A stretch of 64,000 bases of DNA from Sphingomonas panacisoli (GCF_007859635.1 NZ_CP042306.1:1302001-1366000), one strand, 5' to 3'. Positions 39,166-49,430 are shown, numbered from the stretch's first letter. The notes: a model not told the origin generated them from the letters alone. Translations and numbers: made by a program.

Positions 39166-40674
39166 CTATTGCCCGAACCGCGCGTCTTGTGCGCGCGCGA
39201 CGGCTTCGCGGGCGGCGGCAAGCAGCGCGCCGGCCTTCGCCTCGCATTCGCGCTGTTCGTATTCGGGGGTAGAATCGGCGACGATACCGGCCCCCGCCTG
39301 CACGTGCATGACGCCGTCTTTCACGATCGCGGTGCGCAGCACGATGCACGAATCCATCGATCCGTCCGGTGAAAAATAGCCCACCCCGCCGGCATAAGCG
39401 CCGCGCGCTTCGGGTTCGAGTTCGGCGATGATCTCGCAGGCGCGGACCTTGGGCGCGCCGGAGACGGTGCCGGCCGGGAAGCCCGCGAACAACGCATCGA
39501 GCGCGTCCTTGGCGGGGTCTAGCTGGGCCACGACGTTCGATACGATGTGCATGACGTGGCTGTACATCTCGACGGTGTAGCTGTCGGTCACCTTGACCGA
39601 TCCCGGTGTGCCGACGCGCCCGGCGTCGTTGCGCCCGAGGTCGAGCAGCATCAGATGCTCGGCGCGTTCCTTGGGATCGGCGAGCAGCGAGGCGCGATTC
39701 TCTTCGTCTTCGCTCGCGGTCTTGCCGCGCGGCCGTGTGCCGGCGATCGGCCGTATCGTGACTTCGCCGTCGCGGACGCGCACGAGGATTTCGGGGCTCG
39801 ATCCCGACAGCGCGAAGTCGGGCAGATCGAGAAAATAGAGAAATGGCGAGGGGTTGATCCGTCGCAACGCGCGGTAGAGCTCGATCGGCGGCAGCGCGAA
39901 CGGCGCGGTGAAACGTTGCGCCAGGACGACCTGAAAGATGTCGCCGGCCGCGATATAGTCCTTCGCCTTGAGCACCATCGACCGGTACGCGCCCGCGGGC
40001 AGTACCGGGCTCAGCGCGGGGTCGAGCAAGTCGTCGGCGCGCGGGGCAGGGGCAGGGGCGCTCGCCAGCCGCGCCGCCACCGCATCGATCCGTTCTTCCG
40101 CGAGTTCAACCGCCTTGTCGGGCGCGAGGCCCGAATCCGTCCAGAGCGGGGCGACAAGGAACAGTTGGTCGGCGAGCCGGTCGAAGATCAGCACCACGGT
40201 CGGCCGTACGAAGATCATATCCGGCAGGCCGAGGCCATCGCTGTCGGGACGCGGTAGCGTCTCGACCAGCCCGACCGTCTCGTATCCGAAATAGCCGACC
40301 AGGCAGGCAAGCGCGCGCGGCAATTCTGTCGGAACGACATCCATCCGGCACGACGCCACGAGGTCGCGGAACGCGGGCAACGTGGCTTGGCCGGCATCCT
40401 CGAACGCCGAACGATTGGTCAGCCAGTGTCGATTGATTTCCGCCCGCTCACCCTTCGCGCGAAACACCAGGTCCGGCGCCAAGCCCAACAGGCTGTGCCG
40501 CCCGCGCACCGCGCCGCCTTCGACCGATTCGAGCAGAAAGTCGCCGCGTTCGGGCTCGATCAGCTTCAGCGCGGCGGCGACCGGCGTTTCTGTGTCGGCG
40601 ACTTGCCGCCGCCATACCAGGGCTGGCCGACCGGCCGCGAGCGCTTCTCGTGCCGCTGCGGCCCCTTCGACCAT
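39166..40674 (-). CDS. trpE: Anthranilate synthase component I
   Basis: Makes anthranilate from chorismate and ammonia. 502 residues: N-terminal Trp-binding region with LLESVEGG (the LLES element of feedback inhibition), then the chorismate-binding domain with FQVVLAQRFTAPF, RPIAGTRPRGKT, MLLDLGRNDAGRV, FPAGTVSGAPKVRA and GGVGYFSPDGSMDSCI. ATG 40674 is five bases from the end of ppiD. No leader peptide was found. Confidence 0.96.
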   Translation of the reverse strand: MVEGAAAAREALAAGRPALVWRRQVADTETPVAAALKLIEPERGDFLLESVEGGAVRGRHSLLGLAPDLVFRAKGERAEINRHWLTNRSAFEDAGQATLPAFRDLVASCRMDVVPTELPRALACLVGYFGYETVGLVETLPRPDSDGLGLPDMIFVRPTVVLIFDRLADQLFLVAPLWTDSGLAPDKAVELAEERIDAVAARLASAPAPAPRADDLLDPALSPVLPAGAYRSMVLKAKDYIAAGDIFQVVLAQRFTAPFALPPIELYRALRRINPSPFLYFLDLPDFALSGSSPEILVRVRDGEVTIRPIAGTRPRGKTASEDEENRASLLADPKERAEHLMLLDLGRNDAGRVGTPGSVKVTDSYTVEMYSHVMHIVSNVVAQLDPAKDALDALFAGFPAGTVSGAPKVRACEIIAELEPEARGAYAGGVGYFSPDGSMDSCIVLRTAIVKDGVMHVQAGAGIVADSTPEYEQRECEAKAGALLAAAREAVARAQDARFGQ

Positions 40675-40679
40675 GTCGA

Positions 40680-42662
40680 TTACTGCCCGTCGGGCGAGTC
40701 GCCCTGGCCCTGGCCGAGCAAGCTGGCGCGCAGGGCGTTGATCGCCGCGTCGTTGCGCTTCACGCCGACCTGGTTGCGGACCGCACGCACGAATTGCTGG
40801 CCGTATTCGTCGCCCGCCGTCGCGCCCAGGTCGCTCCGCATCTTGTTGATCAGATCGTTGTTGCCGCGCGCGTCGCCGCGCTGCACCGTGTCGGTGACGA
40901 CGACGAAATAGCCGCCCTTGTACGGCGCTTCGATCATCTTCGCGGTGCCTTGCGGGATCGCGAACATCAGGATGATCGGCGGGGCTGGCTTCGACGTGAA
41001 CAGCTGTCCGCGATTGGCCGCCATCGGCTTGGTCGCGTCGAGCTTCAGCCCGGTTTCGGCCAGCGCCTGCGCCAGCTTCATGCCCTTGTTGACCTTGTTC
41101 ATCACGCCCGTCGCGGCGGTGCGCGCGTCGCGCAGCTGGCGATCGACGATGAAGTTCTTCTTCACTTCCTCGGCAACCGTCGCGAGCGGACGCGGTGCGG
41201 CGGCGATCACCTTGTCTAGCTTGACGAGCGCGAAGCCGCCTTCCTTGTCGATCGGCGCGAGCTGCGGCGCGTCTTCGGGCTCGGACTGGAACGCGACCGC
41301 GGCCAGCGCCATCCGCACGGGATCGGGCTGGGCCGGGGGCGGCGTCGGGGCGTCGGGATCGTTGCCGCGCTGGTCGAGCGCGGGCGACGACTGGATCGTC
41401 AGGCCCAGCTTCTTCGCGATCTCGTCGATCGTCGAACTGTTGGAGATCGCGTCGCCGATCTGCTGGCGCAGCGCGGTCGCGGCCAGCATCGTCTTCTGCT
41501 CGGTCAGCGTCTTGACCAGATCGGGCTTGGCCTGGTCGAGCGTCTTGCCCGGCACCTTCGTGATCTTTTCGAGGCGGATCACCGCCCAGCCGAGAGAGGT
41601 CTTGACCGGCCCGATCACCGCGCCTCCGGCGGCGGTGAACACTTGGTTCGCGATCGCGGGCGACGTCTGCGCGGCATAAGCCGTTTTCGACTGGTCGGCG
41701 AGCAGACCGGCGTCGAGCCCAACCGCCTTGGCCGCGGCCTCGATCGCGGTGCCGGCGCGGACCTTCGCGGCCAGCGCATCGGCGCTCTTCTGGTCGAGCA
41801 ACACGACTTGACGGATCGAGCGGTTCTCGGTCGGCGCGAACTGGGCAGCGCCATCCTGATAGGCCTTGGCAATCTCGGCATCGCTGGGCGCCGACTTGGC
41901 GCGCAGATCGGCGACCGACACGGTGGCATAGCGGACCGAGCGGCGTTCCGGCACGGTGTAGCGCGCGATATTCGCCTGGTAATAGCCGGCGGCTTCGGCG
42001 TCGGTGACCGGGGCGCCGACCGGGATCTTCTTGGTGTCGATGAAGGCGACGGTGCCGGTACGCTTTTCGAGCAGCATCGACGCGTAGGGCGTCGCGACCG
42101 ACACCGGCGCGAGCGGCCGGCCGAGCGATTGCGACATCAGCGGGCTGATCAACAACTGCGCCATCATGTTGCGCGCGAGTTCGTTGTGCAGGTCGCTATC
42201 GCTCAGCCGTTGCTCCGCCAGAAACTGCTTGTACCGGTCACGATCGAACTTGCCGTCGAGGCCCTTGAACTGCGGCTGCGAAGTAATCTCTGTGTCCGCC
42301 AGCGCGCGACCGATCCGCATGCCCTGGCTAAGCCCGTATTGTTCCAGCGCGGTCGAGTTGATGCGGTTTTCGAACGGCTGGTCGAACCCGCCCTTGGTGA
42401 TGAATTCCTCCATCGTCAGCTGCGGATATTGCTGACGGTACATGCCGACCATCCGTTCGGTGTCGGCCCGAACCTGGTTGGCGTTCAGGTTTTCCTTGCC
42501 GATCGTGACCAGGGTCGTGCCGGCCGGCCCGCCGCTCGTCGCGTTCGAGCGCAGCCCCGTCACGTCGCCCAATCCGAATGCGAGCGCGATCACGCCCAGC
42601 ACGACGAAGGTGATGATGAGTCCGACCTTCGAATTCAGAAAGCCGCGAAAGATACTGAGCAT
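40680..42662 (-). CDS. ppiD: PpiD-type membrane-anchored peptidyl-prolyl isomerase/chaperone
   Basis: 660 residues: one N-terminal membrane anchor (MLSIFRGFLNSKVGLIITFVVLGVIALAFG), then a SurA-like chaperone region facing the periplasm. A PPIC-type rotamase domain lies near residues 250-380 (AAKVRAGTAIEAAAKAVGLD ... TSLGWAVIRLEKI), and a second parvulin-like part near the C-terminus. Assists folding of exported proteins. ATG 42662 chosen because the anchor begins there. Directly upstream of trpE, as in other sphingomonads. Confidence 0.9.
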   Translation of the reverse strand: MLSIFRGFLNSKVGLIITFVVLGVIALAFGLGDVTGLRSNATSGGPAGTTLVTIGKENLNANQVRADTERMVGMYRQQYPQLTMEEFITKGGFDQPFENRINSTALEQYGLSQGMRIGRALADTEITSQPQFKGLDGKFDRDRYKQFLAEQRLSDSDLHNELARNMMAQLLISPLMSQSLGRPLAPVSVATPYASMLLEKRTGTVAFIDTKKIPVGAPVTDAEAAGYYQANIARYTVPERRSVRYATVSVADLRAKSAPSDAEIAKAYQDGAAQFAPTENRSIRQVVLLDQKSADALAAKVRAGTAIEAAAKAVGLDAGLLADQSKTAYAAQTSPAIANQVFTAAGGAVIGPVKTSLGWAVIRLEKITKVPGKTLDQAKPDLVKTLTEQKTMLAATALRQQIGDAISNSSTIDEIAKKLGLTIQSSPALDQRGNDPDAPTPPPAQPDPVRMALAAVAFQSEPEDAPQLAPIDKEGGFALVKLDKVIAAAPRPLATVAEEVKKNFIVDRQLRDARTAATGVMNKVNKGMKLAQALAETGLKLDATKPMAANRGQLFTSKPAPPIILMFAIPQGTAKMIEAPYKGGYFVVVTDTVQRGDARGNNDLINKMRSDLGATAGDEYGQQFVRAVRNQVGVKRNDAAINALRASLLGQGQGDSPDGQ

Positions 42663-42781
42663 GGGTGCCGATCGAATGGAACGAGATGAAGCGCTCGCTT
42701 TAGGGGTAGGGCGCGCACGCATCAAGCGGGTTGCCTGTCCCCGCCCACGCGCTATCGCAGGGGCCGCAAACGGGAGGATCT

Positions 42782-43534
42782 ATGGCACGCCGCAAGCTGA
42801 TCGCGGGCAATTGGAAGATGAACGGCAGTCTGGCGACGCTGGGCGAACTCGACGGCATTCGGACCGCCGCGCTTGCGGCGCCGCAGGTCGATGTCGCGGT
42901 GGCCGTACCGGCGACCCTGATTGCGCCCGCCGCGCAACTGGTCCCTGGTCTCGCGATCGGTGCGGAGGACGTGCATGAGGCCGATAGCGGCGCGCATACC
43001 GGCTGCATCTCCGCCGGGATGGTCAAGGAAGCCGGCGCGATCTTCACGATCGTCGGGCATAGCGAACGCCGCGGGGACCAGCACGAAACCAGCCACGACG
43101 CGTTCATGAAATCGGCGGCCGCGCACCGCCACGGTCTCGCGGTGATCCTGTGCGTCGGCGAACTCGAGGCCGAGCGTGACGCCGGCCGGGCCGAGCGCGT
43201 GGTGCAGGCGCAGATCGAAAAGTCGCTGCCCGACGACGCGCACGCCGACTGGCTGACGCTCGCCTACGAACCGCGCTGGGCGATCGGCACGGGCCGCACG
43301 CCGACGATGGACGAGATCGCCGCGATGCACGCCATTGCCCGCGCCAAGCTGCGCCAGATGGTCGGCGACACCGCGCTCGATATGCGAATCCTCTACGGCG
43401 GGTCGGTGACGGGGACGAATGCGGCGGAGATCCTGGCCCTCGACGACGTCGATGGCGCGCTGGTCGGCGGCGCGAGCCTGACCGCCGCCAAGTTCGTGCC
43501 GATCATCGAGGCGGCGGCGGGGTTGGGAGACTAA
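42782..43534 (+). CDS. tpiA: Triosephosphate isomerase
   Basis: Interconverts dihydroxyacetone phosphate and glyceraldehyde 3-phosphate. 250-residue TIM barrel: AGNWKMNG (catalytic Lys), FTIVGHSERR (His), AYEPRWAIGTG (Glu) and YGGSVTGTNA phosphate loop. ATG 42782 with GGGAGG upstream. Divergent from ppiD; a cupin gene follows after two bases. Confidence 0.97.
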   Translation: MARRKLIAGNWKMNGSLATLGELDGIRTAALAAPQVDVAVAVPATLIAPAAQLVPGLAIGAEDVHEADSGAHTGCISAGMVKEAGAIFTIVGHSERRGDQHETSHDAFMKSAAAHRHGLAVILCVGELEAERDAGRAERVVQAQIEKSLPDDAHADWLTLAYEPRWAIGTGRTPTMDEIAAMHAIARAKLRQMVGDTALDMRILYGGSVTGTNAAEILALDDVDGALVGGASLTAAKFVPIIEAAAGLGD

Positions 43535-43536
43535 GG

Positions 43537-44076
43537 ATGGATCTGCTGCCGCCGCCGCGCCGCGTCCTGACCGCTATCGACACGGAAGGGCAATCCTATA
43601 TCGCCGAGGACGGCCCTAGTCCGGCAGAGTTCGTCCTGCCCGGATCGGTCTATCGCAGCAGCAATATCTGGCGGACGCACGCCGCGCCGAGCGACATCGC
43701 CGCACCCGACGACATTTTCGAGCATCGTGGCGTCTTGCCGCCGGAACACGGCACCGTGATTCGCGTCATCGACATGCCGCCGATCGGGGACGCCACACCC
43801 GAACAGCGTGCCGCGATGGTCAAGGCGGTGTTCGACGCGCTGTATCCCGACGCGCGGCATCAGGAAGGCAACGATCGCAGCGCGGGCATGCACACCACTG
43901 ACACGATCGACTATGCGATCGTGCTGCAGGGCGAAGTGGTCGCGGTGATGGATCGCGACGAAACGACGCTGCGTGCCGGCGATATCCTGATCCAGCGCGG
44001 CACCGCGCATAGCTGGGAGAACCGGAGCGCCACGCCGTGTCGGATCGTGTTCGTGCTGATCGCGGCGAAGCGCTAG
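43537..44076 (+). CDS. Cupin-domain protein
   Basis: 179 residues. The C-terminal half is a cupin barrel (MHTTDTIDYAIVLQGEVVAVMDRDETTLRAGDILIQRGTAHSW) and the N-terminal half a small beta-rich region (YRSSNIWRTHAAP). The first metal motif is reduced (MHTTDTIDY); the second keeps a histidine in GTAHSW. This matches a widespread cupin family with unknown substrate. Two bases after tpiA, with GGA before ATG; convergent with the aminopeptidase, overlapping four bases. Confidence 0.85.
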   Translation: MDLLPPPRRVLTAIDTEGQSYIAEDGPSPAEFVLPGSVYRSSNIWRTHAAPSDIAAPDDIFEHRGVLPPEHGTVIRVIDMPPIGDATPEQRAAMVKAVFDALYPDARHQEGNDRSAGMHTTDTIDYAIVLQGEVVAVMDRDETTLRAGDILIQRGTAHSWENRSATPCRIVFVLIAAKR

Positions 44077-45455
44077 ACGTACCGCCTCTTCAGCATCGCC
44101 CACGCCGCTCTCAGTCCGTACGCCTCGCCGCCCTTGGGCCGGCCGTTCTTCGCGGTCGGACGCCAGGCGAACGTATCGAGGTGCGCCCAGGGTACGCCTT
44201 CCGGTGCGAAGCGGCGGAGGAACAGGGCGGCGGTGACGGCGCCCGCATAGCCGTTGTCGGGCGCGTTGATCAGGTCGGCGATGTCGGACTTGAGATAGTC
44301 GTCATAGCCGTCCCACAGCGGCAGGCGCCATAAGGGATCGTAGACCGCCGTTCCGACCGAGAGCAGGTCGCCGGCCAACGTTTCGTCGTTGACGAAGGTC
44401 GCCGGCAAGTCCGGACCGAGCGCGACGCGGGCCGCGCCGGTCAGCGTGGCATAGTCGATGACGAGCTCGGGCTTGTCCTCGCCTGCTTTGGTCAACGCGT
44501 CGCCGAGTACCAGGCGGCCTTCGGCGTCGGTGTTGGTGTTCTCGACCGTCAGCCCTTTGCGCGTCGCCAGCACGTCGCCGGGGCGGAAGGCATCGGCGGA
44601 AATCGCATTCTCGACCGCGGGGATCAGCAGGTGCAGCCGCACCTTCAGCCGCGCGCCCATGACCAGGCTCGCGAGCGCCAGCGCATGCGCTGCACCGCCC
44701 ATATCCTTCTTCATCAGCCGCATGCCGCTCGCCGGCTTGATGTCGAGCCCGCCGCTATCGAAACACACGCCCTTGCCGATCACCGCGACGCGCGGATGCT
44801 TGGGGTTGCCCCATTCGAGTTCGATCAGGCGCGGGCTACGATGCTTGGCGGCGGCGCGGCCGACCGCGTCGATCATCGGATAGCCCTTGGTCAGCGCGTC
44901 GCCGCGCGTTACGGTCAGCTTGGCGTCGTGCCGTTTGGCGAGCTTCTCCGCTTCGGCCTCGAGTTCGGCCGGCCCCATGTCGGACGATCCGGTATTGACC
45001 AGATCGCGGACCAACGCGGTCGCCTGCGCCAGGCGTACGGTCTCGTCGATGCTCGCCGGGTCGTTGGTCAGTAGGACGCGCGGACCGCCGTCCTTGTCGG
45101 GCTTCACGTAGCGCTCGAACCGGTATTGCGCGAGCAGCCAGCCGAGTCCCGCCGCGCCGACCTCGCCCGATTTCAGCCGGTACGCACCCTCGGGCAGGAA
45201 CCCCGGCTGCGACGCGATGCGCCAAGGCGACGACAGGTCCTCGTCGCAGACCAGTAGCGCCGACCAGTCATCCCCGTCGCCCGGCAGGATCGCCTTGTTG
45301 CCGGCCTTGCCCGTCACCTTCTGCGCATCGAGCAGCGCGCGAATCCGCTTCGGCTGACCCTTCAGCCAATCGGTATAGACGTCCGGATGAACGACCTCGA
45401 TCGTCCGCGCCGACTGGCCGCGGTCGGCTTGCAGCAATGCGGCGAAGTCGGTCAT
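44073..45455 (-). CDS. Leucyl aminopeptidase family (M17) metallopeptidase
   Basis: Removes N-terminal residues from peptides in the cytoplasm. 460 residues; the C-terminal catalytic domain has the two-metal ligands in GKGVCFDSGGLDIKP, KKDMGGAAHALA and the family signature NTDAEGRLVLGDAL. The N-terminal domain is shorter than in PepA, nearer to PepB-type enzymes. ATG 45455 overlaps the serine hydrolase stop by four bases. Confidence 0.93.
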   Translation of the reverse strand: MTDFAALLQADRGQSARTIEVVHPDVYTDWLKGQPKRIRALLDAQKVTGKAGNKAILPGDGDDWSALLVCDEDLSSPWRIASQPGFLPEGAYRLKSGEVGAAGLGWLLAQYRFERYVKPDKDGGPRVLLTNDPASIDETVRLAQATALVRDLVNTGSSDMGPAELEAEAEKLAKRHDAKLTVTRGDALTKGYPMIDAVGRAAAKHRSPRLIELEWGNPKHPRVAVIGKGVCFDSGGLDIKPASGMRLMKKDMGGAAHALALASLVMGARLKVRLHLLIPAVENAISADAFRPGDVLATRKGLTVENTNTDAEGRLVLGDALTKAGEDKPELVIDYATLTGAARVALGPDLPATFVNDETLAGDLLSVGTAVYDPLWRLPLWDGYDDYLKSDIADLINAPDNGYAGAVTAALFLRRFAPEGVPWAHLDTFAWRPTAKNGRPKGGEAYGLRAAWAMLKRRYV

Positions 45456-46876
45456 TCGGCGGGCATCACCATGAACTGCTCGTACCGGCCCGGCGCGCCG
45501 TTGCTGGCCGCGGGTTCGGCATAGGTCACCACCGACAGCTTGCGGCCGTCGGGGTAGGTGACGAGGTAGTTGCGGTTGACGAACCCGCCGCGCAGCCGCG
45601 CCGGTCGCCGCAGTGCAAAGCTGGTCGGATCGCCGAGCTTGGTCAGGCTTTCGCGATAGTCGCCGGTGACGGTCGGGTTGAAGTAATAGATCAGATCGTC
45701 GGTCATCGCCGATCGGTCGATCGTGCCGGCGCGCACTTGGTCGAACACCGTCCGCGCGCGTGCCGTATAGGCCGTTTCGTCGTTCGCGGGCGCCGCAGCG
45801 GCCGTTGCGGGCGGCAGAATCAGCTTCGCGATCTTACCGGTGATGCTGGTGTATGCGTCCGAGAAGTCGCCGTTGACCAGCACGACCACTGCCGCCTTAT
45901 CATCGGGAAATACGACGTTTTCGGACAGAAACCCGACCGCTTCGCCGCTATGTTCGATTACCTTGCGGCCGTCATTGGTGCCGATCGATACGCCAAGCCC
46001 GTAATTGCTGTTCTTGCCGTCGGTCAGCTTGACCGGCGTTTCCTGCTCCTGCCAGTCGTCGGCGGGCAGCAGCGTCCGGTTCATCCGTGCGATGTCCCAT
46101 TTGGCAAGGTCGCTCGCCGACATCGACAGCTCGCCGGCCGCGAACAGCCAGCCGGCCGCCGCGGGTTCCGCGACGCGCACCGGGCCGAGCGCGTTGCGCT
46201 TATACCCTTGCGGATATTTCTTCCCGATCGCCTTGTCCTGGTCGATCGCGGTCATGCCGAGCGGCTTGAACACCTTTTCCTGGAGATAGGCGAGCAGCGG
46301 CTTGCCCGCCGCTTTCTCTGCGACCAGCCCGGCGACGACATAGCCCGTGTTCGAATATTGCCACTGCGCACCCGGATCGAAATCGAGCGGCTTCTTCGCC
46401 CAGCGATCGACGATGCCCTGCGGCGTGGTCGGCTTGGCCATCGCAGCGAAGCTGTAATCCTGCGGCCAGTAATCCTGCAGGCCGGACGTGTGCGACAGCA
46501 GTTGGCGCAGCTTGATCTTGTCGCCGCCGGAGATGCCCGGCACCCATTTCGACACCGTATCGTCGAGGCTCAACTTGCCCTCGTCCTCCAGCATCAGCAG
46601 CGCGGCGGCGGTGAATTGCTTGGAGATGGAGGCGATCTGATACGGCCGGTCGGCGCTCGCCGTCGTCATCGTCTCGGACTGTTTGCCGTATGCCTTGGCG
46701 AAAACGATCTTCCCGCCACGCACGATCGCGACCGACGCGGACGGTACCCCCGATCCGGCGAGCGCGTCGGCGACGATCGTGTCCACCTGAGCGGATTCGG
46801 TGGGCGTGAGATCCTGCGCCAAAACCGGCGTTGCGATCAGGGCGAGCGGTAGCGTGAGCAAATGGCGTGGTTTCAT
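45452..46876 (-). CDS. Exported serine hydrolase of the class C beta-lactamase fold
   Basis: 474 residues with a signal peptide (MKPRHLLTLPLALIATPVLAQ). Active-site motifs are SISK (S-x-x-K nucleophile) near residue 83 and YSN in WQYSNTGYVVAGL, plus EHSGEAVGF in place of KTG. A C-terminal beta domain follows (LRGGFVNRNYLV). Such proteins are D-aminopeptidases, esterases or penicillin-binding-like; substrate is not evident, and it is not a proven resistance enzyme. Coupled to the downstream aminopeptidase. Confidence 0.88.
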   Translation of the reverse strand: MKPRHLLTLPLALIATPVLAQDLTPTESAQVDTIVADALAGSGVPSASVAIVRGGKIVFAKAYGKQSETMTTASADRPYQIASISKQFTAAALLMLEDEGKLSLDDTVSKWVPGISGGDKIKLRQLLSHTSGLQDYWPQDYSFAAMAKPTTPQGIVDRWAKKPLDFDPGAQWQYSNTGYVVAGLVAEKAAGKPLLAYLQEKVFKPLGMTAIDQDKAIGKKYPQGYKRNALGPVRVAEPAAAGWLFAAGELSMSASDLAKWDIARMNRTLLPADDWQEQETPVKLTDGKNSNYGLGVSIGTNDGRKVIEHSGEAVGFLSENVVFPDDKAAVVVLVNGDFSDAYTSITGKIAKLILPPATAAAAPANDETAYTARARTVFDQVRAGTIDRSAMTDDLIYYFNPTVTGDYRESLTKLGDPTSFALRRPARLRGGFVNRNYLVTYPDGRKLSVVTYAEPAASNGAPGRYEQFMVMPAE

Positions 46877-46922
46877 GCCCGCGCACCATAATCACGCAAA
46901 CGCGGTGCGCTAGCCCCCTAAA

Positions 46923-47894
46923 TCAGCGGCGCTTGCGCCTGGTCGGGCGGATCGGTTCGGCCAGGCGGGGCGGGCGTAGGGACAGACCATCGATCGGGGC
47001 GCAGCGATCCATCACCGTCCCGATCATCGCCAGCAACCGGCTCCGCGCGTCGCCGAGGCCCTGGGGCGTGACGCCGCGATCCTGCGTCTCCAGGTTCACA
47101 TATGGCAGCCTGTGGAACAGCGCGAAGTTGGACAGCGATCCGTCGCTGGTCATCACGCGTTCGAGCATGATGTTCATGTCGGCGTCGGCCAGCCCGTGCA
47201 CGCAGAAGCCGTCGCCGGGACCGCCGCTGCCGGGATAGGATACGATCGCGACGCTGTCGGTGTCGTCGAACGGCCAGTCGCCATAGAATGACCGGCGCGG
47301 CATGTAGAGGTCGCTGCACAACAGGACCGAGATTTCGCCTTTGCCGGTATAGGCCGGTGGCGGCGGTCCGCAGGTCGATGACGCAGCGTCGTAGCCCGGC
47401 TCGTTGGTATGGAGCGCGACGATCAGGCGCGGCGGCTGGCCGAGTCCCGCCAAGATCTCGCTGGCGTAGGCCGGGCTTTCGTCGCGGAAGTTGCGGTTGG
47501 GATCGATCGGTTTGCCGAACGCGACGTCGCCATTCATTCGGCTGTCGGGCCCATCGACCGACCGTGCTTCCTCGACCGCGATGACCTGACCGCCATAGGC
47601 GCGCACGGCGTAGATCGCGGCCTGAAACGCGGCGTTCTCGTTGTCGTGCGGCACGAACCAGAGCGGGCCGTCGGGCTTGCGCGCATTGTCGATGCGGTAG
47701 AGCCGCCAGAATGCGCGATCGTCGCGGAACTCGATGCGGGTGACCGTCAGCCCGTCCCACAGCGCAGGGTCGGCAAGGCGGGCGAAGTCATCGGTTCCCA
47801 TCGTCAGCGGATCGACCGGCGTGACGATCCGCTGCTGGGCGACTGCGGCGCTCGCCGTGAGCAGGCTCAACAGGATCAACAACGCCTTAGTCAT
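46923..47894 (-). CDS. Exported protein with metallopeptidase-like motifs, unassigned
   Basis: 323 residues, signal peptide MTKALLILLSLLTASAAVAQ. Motifs WFVPHDNENAAF, then an NRNF element, then LIVALHTNEPG recall the His-x-x-Glu...His layout of M14-like or amidase-type zinc enzymes that act on peptide or cell-wall substrates. The rest is not recognisable and the C-terminus is basic (RPTRRKRR). Periplasmic or secreted. The enzyme class is a tentative inference. Confidence 0.65.
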   Translation of the reverse strand: MTKALLILLSLLTASAAVAQQRIVTPVDPLTMGTDDFARLADPALWDGLTVTRIEFRDDRAFWRLYRIDNARKPDGPLWFVPHDNENAAFQAAIYAVRAYGGQVIAVEEARSVDGPDSRMNGDVAFGKPIDPNRNFRDESPAYASEILAGLGQPPRLIVALHTNEPGYDAASSTCGPPPPAYTGKGEISVLLCSDLYMPRRSFYGDWPFDDTDSVAIVSYPGSGGPGDGFCVHGLADADMNIMLERVMTSDGSLSNFALFHRLPYVNLETQDRGVTPQGLGDARSRLLAMIGTVMDRCAPIDGLSLRPPRLAEPIRPTRRKRR

Positions 47895-47956
47895 CGGCTC
47901 CGGTGTAAATCAGCGGGGTCTCAAGGCCAAAGCAAGTCGAGTCCGGCTATGGGACA

Positions 47957-48037
47957 TTCGTGTTCCTGCGAAAGCAGGAACCCAGGGTAACTGGATACAT
48001 CGCCCGTGGCTCTGGGCTCCTGCTTTCGCAGGAGCAC
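47957..48037. repeat. REP-like palindrome pair (TCCTGCGAAAGCAGGA type)
   Basis: TTCCTGCGAAAGCAGGAA on the left and CTCCTGCTTTCGCAGGAG on the right, separated by about 30 bases. A third sequence variant of the same architecture; lies between two minus-strand genes, just after the rimO stop. Confidence 0.75.
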
Positions 48038-48044
48038 TAGAGGG

Positions 48045-49376
48045 CTAGGCCGCCGGCACACCATACAAATCGTGGTCGTCGGCCTCTTCGATCAGCACCG
48101 GCGTGATGTCGCCGACCTTGAGATGCCCGGCGTCGCGCAGGAAGACCTCACCGTCGATCTCGGGCGCGTCGGCTTGGCTGCGGCCGGTGGCGCCGCCGTC
48201 CGCGTCCACCGCGTCGATGATCACGGGCAGCGTGCGGCCGACCTTGGCGGCGAGCTTCGCGGCGCTGATCGCGGCGGTCTTTTCCATGATTCGGGCGTAA
48301 CGCTCTTCCTTGACCTCTTCGGGCACATGGTCGGGTAGCGCGTTTGCCGCCGCACCCTCGACGGGCTCGAAGCGGAATGCACCGACGCGGTCGAGCTGCG
48401 CTTCGTCGAGCCAGTCGAGCAGATACTGGAAATCCTCCTCGGTCTCGCCGGGGAAGCCGACGACAAAGGTCGATCGGATCGCGATGTCGGGGCTGATCTC
48501 GCGCCATTTGTGGACGCGTTCCAGCACCTTCGCCTCGTTGGCGGGGCGGCGCATCAGCTTCAGCACATTGCGGCTGGCGTGCTGAAACGGGATGTCGAGA
48601 TACGGGAGGACCAGCCCCTCGGCCATCAGCGGGATGACCTGATCAACGTGCGGATACGGGTAGACGTAGTGCAGCCGCACCCATGGCGCGATTTTACCCA
48701 GCTCGCGGGCGAGATCGGTCATGTGCGCGCGGACTTCCTGTCCGTGCCACATGCGCGGGAAATGCTTGATATCGACGCCGTATGCCGATGTGTCCTGACT
48801 GATGACCAGCAGTTCCTTCGTGCCTGCCTCGACCAGTTTCTCGGCTTCGCGCAGGATCGCGTCGGGGCGGCGCGACACCAAATCGCCGCGCAAGGACGGG
48901 ATGATGCAGAACGCGCAGCGGTGGTTGCAGCCCTCCGAAATCTTCAGATAGCTGTAGTGGCGCGGCGTGAGCTTCAGCCCGCTTTCCGGCACCAGGTTGA
49001 GGAACGCGTTGGGCGGCATCGGTGCTGCGTCATGCACCGCGCCGACGACCTGTTCGTATTCGTGCGCGCCGGTAATCGCGAGCACCTTCGGGAAGCGCGC
49101 GCGGATCGTCTCGGCTTCCTTGCCCATGCAGCCGGTCACAATGACGCGACCGTTTTCGGACAGCGCCTCGCCGATCGCTTCCAGCGATTCCTCCTTCGCT
49201 GAATCGAGAAAGCCGCACGTATTGACCAGCACGACGTCGGCGCCGGCATAATCGGGCGACATCTGATAGCCGTCGGAACGCAGCTTGGTCAGGATGCGCT
49301 CGCTGTCGACCAGGTTCTTGGGACAGCCGAGCGAAACCATGCCCACGCGGGGAGGGGAGGGGAGTACAGTAGCCAT
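48045..49376 (-). CDS. rimO: Ribosomal protein S12 methylthiotransferase
   Basis: Radical-SAM enzyme that methylthiolates Asp of ribosomal protein S12. 443 residues: N-terminal UPF0004 domain with [18 protein letters not shown] and VTGCMGK cysteines, radical SAM triad C-x3-C-x2-C in CNHRCAFC, and a C-terminal TRAM domain. LGCPKN with DSE distinguishes RimO from MiaB. ATG 49376 ([12 protein letters not shown]) chosen over 49400 by family start. Confidence 0.95.
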   Translation of the reverse strand: MATVLPSPPRVGMVSLGCPKNLVDSERILTKLRSDGYQMSPDYAGADVVLVNTCGFLDSAKEESLEAIGEALSENGRVIVTGCMGKEAETIRARFPKVLAITGAHEYEQVVGAVHDAAPMPPNAFLNLVPESGLKLTPRHYSYLKISEGCNHRCAFCIIPSLRGDLVSRRPDAILREAEKLVEAGTKELLVISQDTSAYGVDIKHFPRMWHGQEVRAHMTDLARELGKIAPWVRLHYVYPYPHVDQVIPLMAEGLVLPYLDIPFQHASRNVLKLMRRPANEAKVLERVHKWREISPDIAIRSTFVVGFPGETEEDFQYLLDWLDEAQLDRVGAFRFEPVEGAAANALPDHVPEEVKEERYARIMEKTAAISAAKLAAKVGRTLPVIIDAVDADGGATGRSQADAPEIDGEVFLRDAGHLKVGDITPVLIEEADDHDLYGVPAA

Positions 49377-49430
49377 GGGGAGCGGCGCACATAGCGACAC
49401 TTGCAGGAATTTTCCAGCGCTTGCCTTTTA

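Noticed and set aside
45452..46876. Antibiotic-resistance beta-lactamase
   Set aside because: SxxK and YxN are shared by many D-aminopeptidases and esterases, the KTG motif is replaced, and the C-terminal beta domain is not that of AmpC.
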